Below, in pieces: positions 1 to 9,169 of a stretch of 28,196 bases of DNA (the first letter of the stretch is position 1; each line of letters begins with the position of its first letter). Source of the DNA: Chrysochromulina tobinii (lineage: Eukaryota > Haptophyta > Prymnesiales > Chrysochromulinaceae); assembly GCA_001275005.1 (NCBI GenBank), contig JWZX01002425.1:1-28196 (forward strand), read 5' to 3'. The translations under genes were made by a program, and so were the position numbers. Under the pieces are notes generated by a model. That model was not told the DNA's origin, searched no databases, and was given only the letters and a program-made list of their open reading frames with translations.

Positions 1-105
1 TTCAAGGTCGACATGGCGACTGGCATCGTGGCGGGCGTGGTGCTCGAGAGGGTGCTCGGCGCCATCGGCGGTCTATTTTCCGGCCCCAAACCCGCCACCG
101 CCTGA
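1..105 (+). CDS. SulP-type anion transporter, C-terminal fragment (cut by window edge)
   Basis: An open frame enters from the left edge and ends in TGA at 103-105. It encodes 34 residues, including the stretch VDMATGIVAGVVLERVL and the terminus GPKPATA. These match the last residues of the SulP-like gene at the right end of the window (25783-27372, minus strand), which ends VDMASGIVAGVVLERVL...GPKPATA. The fragment is therefore the 3' end of a paralogue. It differs by several substitutions and lacks three residues (a Ser-Lys-Ala stretch) near the end. No STAS domain follows. Whether the upstream gene is intact cannot be seen. The first two residues differ from the right copy, so homology may stop near the edge, and a pseudogene or partial duplication is possible. 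Confidence 0.75.
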   Translation, partial: FKVDMATGIVAGVVLERVLGAIGGLFSGPKPATA

Positions 106-376
106 GCCGGTGGCGCCGCCAGCGTGAGGGCGGTGAGCCAGCAGCGATCAGATGCACGCCCTCGTCGTTACGCTGGCACACGGGTCGAGGCGCGCGGCCA
201 CGAGGGCTAAGGGGCATTCCGGACACGCGCGCCGTCCCTCCAGCACCATGGCGTTTGTGCAGGGATGATCGCTCTCCCATAGCACAAAGCACATCCTCCC
301 GGGGACGTGCGAGGCGTGAGTGAGGCACCATGTGAGGCGTGGTGAGAGTTATGGGGAGGGTGAGTGAGGCAGTTGC
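7..376 (+). repeat. Left arm of an inverted segmental duplication
   Basis: Positions 7-376 match the reverse complement of 25533-25890 with high identity and a few small gaps. The match covers the SulP C-terminal codons, the stop codon and about 270 bp downstream. The downstream part includes a near-identical block with AGCCAGCAGCGATCAGATG (about 133-151) and a GTGAGTGAGGCA-type repeat tract at 310-376. Beyond 376 the two sites diverge. The non-coding part is as well conserved as the coding part, which points to a fairly recent copy rather than selection on protein. Confidence 0.85.
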
Positions 377-1692
377 GACAGCAGGGCGATTCCAGCCTCA
401 GGCTTCTCTCGCCATGGCGGTTGGCGTTGGGCGGCCGGTATCATGTCGTCCAATAAAGGGCCCGGGTAAGAAACCCTAGCATCAAGGGTATCATCAACCC
501 CCTTTGGGTCAAACTTGAACATACAACCTTTCAATTCCCAGACGGCGAAACCGTGGTGTTGAGTGGTGCCTGTGCGTGGCTGGTGCCACACCTCAGGCAC
601 CACCGCACTCGCGCCCGTGAGCGACTGTGGACGCGGATGGGGAACCGGGAACGCTAGTCGCTAACGAGAGGGCCCTTCATTGATGATACTGCTCGTTTCA
701 ATGCTGACTATTTATATAAATAAGAAGTAACGACTATGCAAACGGGAAAAGGTAGGGATGGACGTAGGCTTTCTCGGTTCGTGTAGATGTGTAGTCCTCC
801 TAGTCCACGACTAAGTGACTATAGTCCCCTCCAGCTCCACACACCACAGTAAATTAGAAAATAGAAATTGCGATGGGCACCGTCCCCCGCCGACAATGAC
901 CAGGTGCGGTTTCGTTCGTATCAGTTAACGTGTATCAGTTTTGAAAAATCGTGAAACGAAACAAAATATAATTGACGGCGCGCTCAGATAGTGTACTCGC
1001 GACTACACACTGGATCCACACTCGAGACTCGTGTAAACGCGTACACACCCGACCGTTCTGTACGGGCGACGCGCGGCCGATGAGTCATGACAGGGGCGGA
1101 CACCGACACGGGCCGCCGTCTGTCGTCTGTGCGTCTCTGCTCCAGACGTCTCCACGTCGCGCTCCATACGGTCGGCGACGCGACGAGGCCCCAGCGGCGC
1201 CGGCGAGTCGCGAGTCCGATGTACAACACATCGTTGCGATCATACGGAAAAGTTGTAGAAGACCGCTCAGCTGACCTCCCGCTTGGCGCTTTCTTTATTC
1301 TTATATTGCCTTTGGGTCAAGCTCACGAGTGCGAGTGCTCGTCCCGTTTCCGACACGACACTCAGGACTCAGCCTGGTGAACGCGATCCTCACGCTCTGA
1401 TCGCCAGGACGCCACTCGCCAGCACTCATCCGGGCAAAGTAAGCTAGTCCCTAGCGTATGCGCCGCATCGAACCCGCAAGCCGTATACGCCGCCACCCCC
1501 GAACTCTGTGCCTAGCCCCATCCCAACCCCTGAGCCCGACCATCCCAGATCGTAGATGTGGTTGTGGTGCAGAGGGTGAGGCAAGAAGTGCTCCCCCCTC
1601 CTCTCCAGCCGGCTGTGTGGTGGGCACGTGTGTGTGTGTGCTGGTGGTTACATCTGACCCATCGCCTATGGGTTCGTGTCTCGGGTAACGAC
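377..1692. other. Gene-poor interval left of the flippase 3' end
   Basis: I see no supported gene here. The interval has an AT-richer patch at about 680-970, with a TATA-like palindromic tract near 708-722 (TTATATAAATAA). An imperfect inverted pair (GTTTCGTT near 908 and AACGAAAC near 954) also lies here. Open frames exist, for example an ATG at 1087 giving 97 codons, but they are Arg/Ser-rich and match nothing I recognise. The stretch just below 1692 should hold the flippase 3' UTR. Confidence 0.5.
524..539 (-). repeat. Copy 1 of a short dispersed GGGAATTGAAAGGTTG motif
   Basis: On the minus strand this 16-mer matches 6741-6756 on the plus strand with one mismatch. Both sites lie close to a GACCCA...AGGGGG motif, in intergenic DNA. 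It could be the worn remains of a dispersed element, or chance. Confidence 0.3.
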
Positions 1693-4600
1693 TCAGGCGC
1701 ACGAGCAGCAGGCCACGAGCCTCGCGAAGAGGCTCGGCGGCGGCTCGACGGAGCGCGGCGCGTCTGGACGGAGTGGGAGGCGGCGCATGGTGAGCGGGAT
1801 GGACCAGCGCCTCAGATGGTCCGTCGACATGCCGAGGTACTCAGCCTCGCGCGCGAGATCGCGGAATTCAGGGTAGAAGGTGCGCTGCCACAACGACAGG
1901 AAGAATTGCCACCCGAGGCACGAGACCGCGGTCATGAAGATGAAGAGCCAGTACTGCGGGTTGAGCACGAACTTGAGCCACAGGCCGGTGTACATCTGGG
2001 CGCCCCACGTGTACAGAGAGTCGGTCGCCTTGATCGTGCTCGCGAAGAAATAGGAGCCCCAGTAGAGCGCAAGGCAGAGGGCGATGAATCCATAGAGCGC
2101 GCGAGACTGCGAGAATGAGCGCATGCAGAGCTTGGACGTGATCGTGATGAGCACCGAGGCGAAGAGGACGTCGCCGAGGTACATGAGGGAGCCCGTCTCG
2201 CCCGTGGTACCCTTCTTGTCGAAGATGGTGATCTCAGTCGTCCCCGCGGGTAGCATGATCGACGGGACGATCAGGTAGAAGACGATGAGCGACTCGGCCA
2301 ACGCCTCGAAAAGCCATCTGAGCACGACGGACAGGTTCATGTACACCTTGCGCACGCCCAGGTGGTAGAGCTGCGGCAGTTTGATCGAGAGCTCATCGGA
2401 CACATCCTTGTCGTACAGCGAGTAGATGACGATGGGTACGAGCGTGTAGAGCACGTTGTAGAACTGGATGCCGCCCTCGAGGTACACGCGCTGCGGCGTG
2501 CCCGCCGTCGAGAAAATGTACCAATACATGGCGAGGCACATCGCGATGTTCTTGTAAAAGATGTAAATGGTCAGCGTCGACATGCGCCGGTAGTGGTTGC
2601 GCCCGTGCTGCAGTAGCAGCGGTAGTAGGAAGCGGAACTGCGCGAAGGAGAAGTCGGCCGAGTTGGCCGCCTGCATGCCCTCCTGGCCTGAGATACCCAC
2701 GCCGATGTGCGCCGCCTGGATCATGGCCACGTCATTCGCGCCGTCGCCGATGGCCAGCGTGATAGCGCCCTTGACATTTACCTTGACGAGACTTACGAGC
2801 TGCGCCTTCTGTGAGGGCGCGCACCTGCACGCGACGACGCTCTGGCAGTTCTGGGTGAGCTCGAGCATGGCGAGCTGGAGCTTCTTGTCCGCCATCACGA
2901 GCGAGATCACCTCGCCGTCGATGACAAGCGCGTGCTTCCCGCCCGAGGAAGCGGAGCCCGCGGCGGCCTTGCCTGATTTGGTCAGCTCGGCAAGCACTTC
3001 TTTTGCTGTGGGGTGGCTCTTGAGATTGAGTACCAAGACGGTGGTACGCGTGTCGAAGAGCTCGCATGCAAAGGCGATGTTGATCGCTGTCTCCTCCTTA
3101 TCTCCCGTGAGCACCCACACGGCGATACCCGCACGCCCCAAATCGGCGATCGCGTGGGGCACGCCATCCTGCAGCTTATCCTCAATGGCCGTCGAGCCCA
3201 CGAGCAGAAGCCCATGCTCTAGCTCTCCCATGGTCTTCTCGATCAGATTGGGAAGCTCCTTCTCCTTCTTCTCAAGCTCAGCCAGATCCGTGAGCGCTGC
3301 GCGGTACCGCCTCGCCCAGTCAGTGTACGTGGCTTCGTCCAGTGACTTTTGGGCAAGGAGCAGCGTGCGCAAGCCATCATTCGCGTGGTCCTCGAGGTGA
3401 CGCTCCGTCGCGCGCAGGATGTCGTCCTGGCCCGTGGCGAGCAACGGAAAGATGGCCGAGTCGGCACCCTTGATGATCATACGTATCCGGCCGCTCTTGG
3501 GCTCTCGCACCTGTGACAATCAGTGGCAATCAATGGTAATCAGTGGCAATCAGTGGTAATCAGTGGCACTTAGTGGTAATCAATGGCAATCGGTGGCAAT
3601 CACTCCGCTCTTGGGCTCTCGCACCACGACGGACATGCGCTTGCGGCAATCAGTGGCAATCAGTGGCAATCAATGGCAATCAGTCGCACCACGACGGACA
3701 TGCGCTTGCGCGCCGAGGTGAACTCGAGCACATCGAGCACCTCGAACGTAGGCGACTGGCCGGTGAACGAGTCCTTGAGCGTCACAGTGGAGTGCTGCTT
3801 GTTGATGAACTCGATGCCGAAGAAGTTGGCCGCCGCGACGAGCGCCGCCTCGTCGGGCGACGAGGCCGAGAGGCGTTTCTCATTCCCGTGCATCTCGACC
3901 ACCACCGTGTGGCAGAGGGCCAGGGCCAACATGAAGTCGCGGCACCGGTCGCGCTGTTCGATACCCGCGCCGCCTTCGAGTGCCCTGAAGAGCTCTGGGC
4001 CATCGAAGCTGACCTCCGCCGCGCTGCCGCTGCCGCTGCCGCTGCCGCTGCCGCTGCCGCTGCCGCTGCCGCTGCCGCTGCTGCTGCTGCTTCCGGGCGT
4101 GTCCTTGAGCTGACCGAGACGCCTGAGGCGCGCGAGGCCGATCTCGGTGTTGCCGTGCCCGTACGAGACGCCGTTGATCGAGCACTTGCGGAACTGCATC
4201 ACGTTCTGCGTGAGGGTACCAGTCTTGTCCGAGAAGACGTGCGAGACGCAGCCGCACTCGTCGATGAGCGACATGGTGCGCACCTTGAGCCTCGTGCCGG
4301 ACTCTTCGTGCCACATCTCCGGGTCCTTCTCCATGATGGTCTTGTAAAGCGTGCGGTTGAAGTCGATGGAGACGTAGAGGGAGACGGAGACGAACATTGA
4401 GAGGACGACGTAGTACGAGAGCATGGTGAAGATGATCCCCGGCAGCGGCGTTTCCTCGTTGAGATCTTCGTGCATGTACCAGTGCACGTCGAGCGACGCG
4501 TTCCACCCGTCGTGGATGAAGGCCGAGATGATGCACAGCGAAAGCTGCGTGAGCATCACGCCGATCATCATGTAGTTGACCCAATGGTCGACGGAGGAGT

Positions 4601-5716
4601 GTTTGAGCGGCGGCGCGCGCATGCCCTGCATCACCTTCGAGTCGCGCCCCGTGTTCACGACGATCCCGATGACGTAATCGGTGTTGCGCACCGTAGAGCC
4701 GCGCAGCAGCACATTGTTGATCGAGAGCACCACCTCCGGCTGGTTCTGAAGCATCACCTTGCCAGTGAATTTGTTGGTCTGGGGGTTGGGCCGCTCAATC
4801 AGCAACTTGCCCTTGAAGTTGGCCGAGGAGAGCCCCCTTGTCTGCGCGGCAGAGGAAGGGGCGGGTGGGTGGGCGGGAGCGGTGGGCGGGTGAGCGGTGG
4901 GCGGGCGGCGCGGCGAAAGCAGACCTGCGAGTCGAGGCTGCCGCCGCACATATTGAGGAAGATCTTAGGGACTGAACGCCCTTTGAGGTTCGTCTCTCCC
5001 TGCGCACGCGCACGCGCACGGTTCAGCTCCAGCGGCAACCGAGTCAGCAGGCCGTGCCGGATGGCAGTGTCCGACTGCGGGCGGCTCGGCTGCTGCGGCA
5101 TCCAACGGCGCGGCAGCGGCAGTTGGCGGGCGGCGCGGCGGCGGCGCGCGGCGGCGCAACGCACATCGAGGGACTTGGTCTCGACGTAGCACGCGCCGAC
5201 CGGGATGGCTGGGTCCGGCTCGAACGCGGAGACAAGCACAATGTCCGCCGGAAGCATCTCACGGTTGTCGACCTTGAGGAAGTCGCCTACCTTGACTTGC
5301 GTCCACTTGGACGCCACAAAGCGGCCGTCGACGAGGCGCTGGCACGCGGCCTCGTTGAGCGCCTTATCGGCCCGGAAGCGCTCAATGTCCTGCCGAAACT
5401 TGATCACCGACGCGAAGACAACCACGAGAGTCAGAGCTGGCGAGGTTGTTGGGAAGCCGTTGGTGTTGGTCGTCTCGCTCCACGACTGCAGCGCGATGAT
5501 GACAAGGAAATAGAAGTTGGCGAGCTTGGAGAACTCCTCGATGACGACACCCTTGATCAAAAAATAGGGCGGCGTGCGGATCAGCAGCGGGTCCGCGCAG
5601 TACAGTGCCGTACGTATCTTGTTGTTGCAGAACTTAGCGTTCTGCGCGACCTCCGGAACGTTGAAGAAGACTGAGCGGAACTCTTCTTCCACGTTCTCAG
5701 CGCCGCTGACCACCAT
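1693..5716 (-). CDS. P4-type ATPase, phospholipid flippase (four exons)
   Basis: Predicted ATP-driven phospholipid translocator in endomembranes or plasma membrane, 1198 aa, a normal length for P4-ATPases. Exons: 5716-5165, 4999-4925, 4841-3690 and 3510-1693. All three introns (165, 83 and 179 bp) are phase 0 with GT-AG ends, and joining them restores conserved motifs. The N-terminal P4 signature (KLANFYFLVI) precedes TM1-2. The actuator DGET loop is completed across intron 1 (D184-GET). The phosphorylation motif DKTGTLTQN has D414. KGA lies at 607-609, and the hinge GDGANDVAM near 847-855 is followed by hydrophobic C-terminal segments. The start ATG at 5716 leaves the family N-terminus complete. 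Oddities: the TM4 PISL motif reads SVSL (Ser361), a Gly-Ser microsatellite lies at about 460-485, and intron 3 is repeat-built. P4-ATPases usually pair with a CDC50 subunit, which is not encoded here. Confidence 0.93.
3511..3689 (-). repeat. Repeat-built intron 3 of the flippase gene, with decamer arrays
   Basis: Eight imperfect CAGTGGCAAT decamers run from 3521 to 3600 and three more from 3651 to 3680. Between them, 3605-3645 is a 41-bp copy of the mature junction. On the minus strand, the last 21 bases of exon 3 are directly followed by the first 20 bases of exon 4. The intron is GT-AG on the minus strand (GTGCGACTG at the 5' end, CACAG at the 3' end). Confidence 0.9.
4022..4092. repeat. 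CCGCTG hexanucleotide microsatellite in flippase coding sequence
   Basis: Nine perfect CCGCTG units (4027-4080) continue into CTG units. On the minus strand they encode a Gly-Ser run between the DKTGT segment and the rest of the nucleotide-binding domain. Members of this family vary in length at this loop, so expansion is probably tolerated. The period is a multiple of three, so the frame is kept. Confidence 0.9.
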
Positions 5717-5893
5717 AGTGGTTGAGCGTGTCGTTTTGGACGAGTGCCCGCGACTCGCGCCTGCAGCGCCCGCCCCACGAGGCTGCCGTCGCGCGGGTGG
5801 GTCGCGTTCAGCAAAAAGCGGAATGGCTCACACGGCGCCTAAAGGGCGCCTCGTCCAAAGTTTGGCTTTCCGGAAGTAACCAGCAATGCCAGC

Positions 5894-5901
5894 TCTCCGC
5901 T

Positions 5902-5935
<34 letters not shown>

Positions 5936-5964
5936 CGCAAGCTTGCTTGCTTGATCTCCGCTCA
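5894..5964. repeat. AAGC array ending in an inverted GCTT tract, flanked by 10-bp direct repeats
   Basis: Tandem AAGC units (5903-5940) are followed by the inverted GCTTGCTTGCTT (5941-5952), so the tract can fold back. TCTCCGCTCA stands directly on both sides, at 5894-5903 and 5955-5964. The flanking direct repeats look like a target duplication or the endpoints of replication slippage. Confidence 0.85.
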
Positions 5965-6452
5965 GAGCCTCTCCCCAAATTCGGTCTTTCCTTCCTCATT
6001 TGAGAGATGGAGCGCTTTGTCGATTCCGGTAGAGCTCGCGTTCCTGAGGGCGGCCACTCTCTGTGTCTCTGTGCCGACTGCCCACAACCCTCGATCAACC
6101 ACGACTACGCTACGACTGCACAGCCCCTTCATCGGTCGGAAGACGTATTCTGATGAGCTCTCGTACCACTGCGAGCTTGAGGGGGTGATGATTGATCAAC
6201 GATACGTCTCCACCCTCTTCATACACCAGCCGCACCACCAGAGTAGCTGGATGACCGACGTAATACGTGCTCGGTCCCTACTCGAGCGACACACACATCC
6301 CGGATCGCCTATAGACAAACAGGCCAGCATCAGCTGACCCATAGGTCCGTCGCGTCAGGCCCTGCCTGACAACCAACCCGTGCTCGTAATCAGTTCCAGC
6401 TTCCAGTTATGCTCAATCAACCCATCATACAACCCAAGCTTATCAGGATACA

Positions 6453-6526
6453 TCAGGATACATCAGGATACGTGTATCCTTCAGGATACATCTTACATGC
6501 AGGATACATCAGGATACGTATCCTGA
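6453..6526. repeat. CAGGATACAT decamer array with palindromes
   Basis: Repeats of (T)CAGGATACA(T) occur at about 6453-6475, 6481-6490 and 6500-6516. They are interleaved with the inverse GTATCCTGA. TCAGGATACGTATCCTGA at 6509-6526 is a perfect 18-bp palindrome, and GGATACGTGTATCC near 6466-6479 is an imperfect one. Confidence 0.85.
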
Positions 6527-6740
6527 ATTCCTGATCACAAACCCACCCAAACTTGATAACTCACCCCCCCCTACGACCCGAGTGCCATCCACCGCGGCCA
6601 TGTCGAAGTTGTAGTCAACTTGTGTAAGGTGTAAGTTACATTTTGTTTGTTGTTTCACCGCTACTCTTGACCCAAGGGGGAGTTTGATATACTATTTTTC
6701 ATGTTTATAAGGCCCCATCGCCCCAACCCTACACCTGTTT

Positions 6741-6756
6741 GGGAATTGAATGGTTG
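6741..6756 (+). repeat. Copy 2 of the dispersed GGGAATTGAATGGTTG motif
   Basis: Partner of the motif at 524-539 (minus strand), with one mismatch in 16. A GACCCA...AGTGGGGGAG tract follows directly. A related TTGACCCAAGGGGG lies at about 6667-6681. Confidence 0.3.
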
Positions 6757-6847
6757 ACCCACAAGTGGGGGAGTCCCTAAGTTGGAAATTCTGGGCAGCT
6801 CTGGGCCACACCGCCGGGCGCGTGGCCCGAGGAGCGGGGTCGTGCTG

Positions 6848-9169
6848 TCAGCGCAAGCAGGGGACGTTAAGGCTTGGTGGCACCTCGGCAGGGATCCTCC
6901 TGCCGCTGATGCAGGGCGCGCCCACCACAGATGGGGGCAGCTGGGGGGGTGGCCGGCGCTGCACGGTGGGCTGACGGTTGGGTGTGGCGAAGCTGTTGCC
7001 GCCTCCGCTGCCCGCGATGCTGTAGCGGACCTGGGTGAGGCTCTCGCGAGGATCGGTGCGGCTGGTCAGTCCGGAGCCGCCATCACGAGCGCCATCTCGA
7101 GCGCCATCTCGAGCGCCATCACGAGCGCGGGGCGGCGGGGCTGGGGTGGCGGCTTCACGCCCCGCACTAATCGCCGGCCTGCGAAACAGCCATGCGTCCT
7201 TCTGCCCGAGATTCTGCCCGAGATTCTGCCCGAGATTCTGCCCGGGTCGCACTGGTGGCGCTTGTGGCCCCGGCTGGGGTGGCGGAGAGCTGGAACGAGG
7301 ATCGGCATGGGCGGGTAGCCCAGCGGGTAGCCCGGCGGGTTGCCCGGCACCTTCAAACAACGCCACGTGCAATGCCGAGGCACCGCCCACGCCACCCATG
7401 CCCCGCATGGCATACGGAGCCCGAAACAGCGCCCGCGCCGCCGCCCGTGCCGCCCGTGCCGCCCCGTCGGCATCGTCACCAGACTCATCGCTCGCCTCGG
7501 CCTCCTCCTCCCGCGCGTACGCAGCCGCGCGTGCCTCCGCCCGTGCAGCCTCCTCCAACTCAGTCCTACGGACTACATCGATGCCTCCGTCGCCCCCTCG
7601 CGCCAAAGCTGCTGGCACATCGCCCAGCGCGAGTGCGTCCAGCAGCTCCTCGAGGTCGCCAAAGGCGGAGACGGGCCGCGCGGCCGCCGAGGCTCGCTCC
7701 GCCGCAAGAACTCCGCGAGTGGCGAGGGCGGTGCGTCGCAGCTCTTTGTCTGTGATGTAGCGCACCGCCACGCCCTGCACCGGCGCGCCTAGCCCCACGG
7801 GAGCTTGACGTGTTTGCAGCGTGGGTCTGACTGTGCTGCTGCCGCCGGCATGTCCTCCGGCCCATCCGGCCCATGTCTCAGGCGTCGGGATGACGGCCGC
7901 GGCTGCGCCACTCCGATGCTGAGAGGGGGGCGATGGTCCTCCTTGATGGTCCTCCTTGATGGCCGCGCCACTCCGGCGATGCGGAGAGGGGGGCGATGGT
8001 GTGCGCGGCTCGTGCAGACGCCCATCGTGGCGCTCCGTGCCGGTCGGCTGGTCGCCTGTGCCGAGCAGCAATGCCGCAAAGTCGCGTAGCAGCTCTCGCT
8101 CATGATGCAGCCGGGCGAGAGCTTGCTGCCGACCCATTGGCGTACCCAAGTGCCCAAGTGCCGCGCGTCCAAAGCCCATCGCCTCGGCCTCCATCCATTC
8201 CGCCGCTTTCGCCGCTGCCTCTGCCGCTGCTGCCTCCTTCGCCGCCTTCTCTTCAGCGGCCATCGCCGCGAGCGCGCGCCAGCGCCACCACACGCGCACC
8301 ACCGCTGCATAGCGCCACCGCCGCATCGAAGCCTTGGCGGCGGAGCGCCAGGTGCGCCAGGCGCGTGGCAGGGCCAGGTGCGTAAAGGTAGCCGCCGCGC
8401 ACCGCATCGCATTCAGCGGTGCCACCGTCGCACTCCAGCAAGCGAGGGCGCGTGTGAGCGCGAGGGTGGCGGCGCCCCCGCTCGCAAACGTGCCGACCAG
8501 CAGCACAAGCGCGGCGGCGGTCGCAATGCATGCACGCCAGGTGCGCCACGCACGCGCCGTCGGGGCGCGCCGCAGCGACGCGAGCACGCGAACCACGGCC
8601 GCCGCGACCTCGTCTTCGTCCAGTTGGCGGCAGCCAGCCGGCCACCTGCGCAGCGTGCGCTGGAGCTCGTGGCGTCGAAGGATCTCGCGGTGCGTGCTGG
8701 CCGAGAATGGTCGACTGCGCGTCAGCGCGTGCCACCGCCGCAGGGTACATGCACTCGCGAGGCGAGGACTCGCGGCGCTGAGCAGGGCCAGCGCCGACCA
8801 CCCGTGCCGTGCCCGTGCAGCCGACCATCCGTGCAGTGCCCGTGCCGCTGCACGCCTGTCGCCCTGGAGGGCAGCGGCTCGCATGCGGCCACACTGCTCG
8901 CGCCGCTCGACGCTGATGTCGTTCCACTCGGACAGCGTGCGCGTGAGCGTCCGCTGCTCCGCCGACTGCCGAAACTGGATGACTCTTTGCTTCACCTCCT
9001 CGATTGTGGGTGCGGCGGGCACGGAGGCCGCCGCCCGTGGGTTGCGCGGCGTCGACGAGGCCGTGGGTTGGCTGCCGGCGACTACGCCGGCCGTGCTGCT
9101 GCGCTGTGCGTTTGCAGTCGGTAATGACTTGGTGCGCTCCACCTTGCCAGATGAGAATAGCCTCAGCAT
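6848..9169 (-). CDS. Trp/Arg-repeat coiled-coil protein, Sfi1-like (uncharacterised)
   Basis: An open frame of 773 codons from the first in-frame ATG at 9169. Residues about 75-300 hold spaced motifs such as HGWSA, LRRWHAL, RTLRRW, AWRTWRA, AWRTWRS and VWWRWRAL. This spacing resembles the centrin-binding helix repeats of Sfi1 and other centrosome or basal-body proteins, which would fit a flagellate; that function is inferred by analogy. An Ala/Glu-rich helix follows at about 300-365, then a disordered Pro/Ser/Ala-rich half with tandem short repeats (NLGQ, RDGA, PAGL). No membrane segment or targeting peptide is evident. The start is uncertain: the frame is open for about 70 bp upstream without an ATG, and an upstream exon in 9172-9462 is possible. 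Opposite-strand frames in this GC-rich stretch look like shadows. Confidence 0.6.
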   Translation of the reverse strand: MLRLFSSGKVERTKSLPTANAQRSSTAGVVAGSQPTASSTPRNPRAAASVPAAPTIEEVKQRVIQFRQSAEQRTLTRTLSEWNDISVERREQCGRMRAAALQGDRRAAARALHGWSAARARHGWSALALLSAASPRLASACTLRRWHALTRSRPFSASTHREILRRHELQRTLRRWPAGCRQLDEDEVAAAVVRVLASLRRAPTARAWRTWRACIATAAALVLLVGTFASGGAATLALTRALACWSATVAPLNAMRCAAATFTHLALPRAWRTWRSAAKASMRRWRYAAVVRVWWRWRALAAMAAEEKAAKEAAAAEAAAKAAEWMEAEAMGFGRAALGHLGTPMGRQQALARLHHERELLRDFAALLLGTGDQPTGTERHDGRLHEPRTPSPPSPHRRSGAAIKEDHQGGPSPPSQHRSGAAAAVIPTPETWAGWAGGHAGGSSTVRPTLQTRQAPVGLGAPVQGVAVRYITDKELRRTALATRGVLAAERASAAARPVSAFGDLEELLDALALGDVPAALARGGDGGIDVVRRTELEEAARAEARAAAYAREEEAEASDESGDDADGAARAARAAARALFRAPYAMRGMGGVGGASALHVALFEGAGQPAGLPAGLPAHADPRSSSPPPQPGPQAPPVRPGQNLGQNLGQNLGQKDAWLFRRPAISAGREAATPAPPPRARDGARDGARDGARDGGSGLTSRTDPRESLTQVRYSIAGSGGGNSFATPNRQPTVQRRPPPQLPPSVVGAPCISGRRIPAEVPPSLNVPCLR
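7081..7350. repeat. Three different 12-bp tandem arrays in one coding stretch
   Basis: Four GAGCGCCATCTC-type units lie at about 7081-7128, roughly three to four GATTCTGCCCGA units at 7205-7245, and three GGGTAGCCCGGC units at about 7312-7350. Each has a 12-bp period, and on the minus strand they encode RDGA, NLGQ and PAGL-type repeats. The unit sequences are unrelated, so they expanded separately. Confidence 0.85.
7905..8002. repeat. Nested repeats in the Sfi1-like gene
   Basis: A GCCACTCCG...GAGAGGGGGGCGATGGT block occurs twice, near 7907-7937 and 7966-8000. Between them a 13-bp unit, GATGGTCCTCCTT, repeats at 7932-7944 and 7945-7957. On the minus strand this gives repeated PSPPS.HR.SGAA peptides. 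The 13-bp period is not a multiple of three, so copy-number change would shift the frame. Confidence 0.75.

Larger units (their letters stand above)
5717..6847. other. Repeat-containing spacer between the flippase and Sfi1-like genes
   Basis: No supported gene. The right part should hold the 3' UTR of the minus-strand gene ending at 6848, and the left part the flippase promoter. The spacer contains the AAGC hairpin array (5894-5964), the CAGGATACAT array (6453-6526) and an AT-rich patch with ATACTATTTTTCATGTTTAT near 6690. The frame at about 5951-6337 has no ATG near its start and no family resemblance. Confidence 0.5.

Noticed and set aside
1087-1380. 97-codon plus-strand frame in the left intergenic region
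   Set aside because: Arg/Ser-rich composition, no recognisable domain, and no splice or promoter support.
3521-3680. Regular repeats separated by similar spacing, suggestive of a CRISPR array
   Set aside because: The decamers are contiguous with no unique spacers, lie inside a spliced intron, and the organism is eukaryotic.
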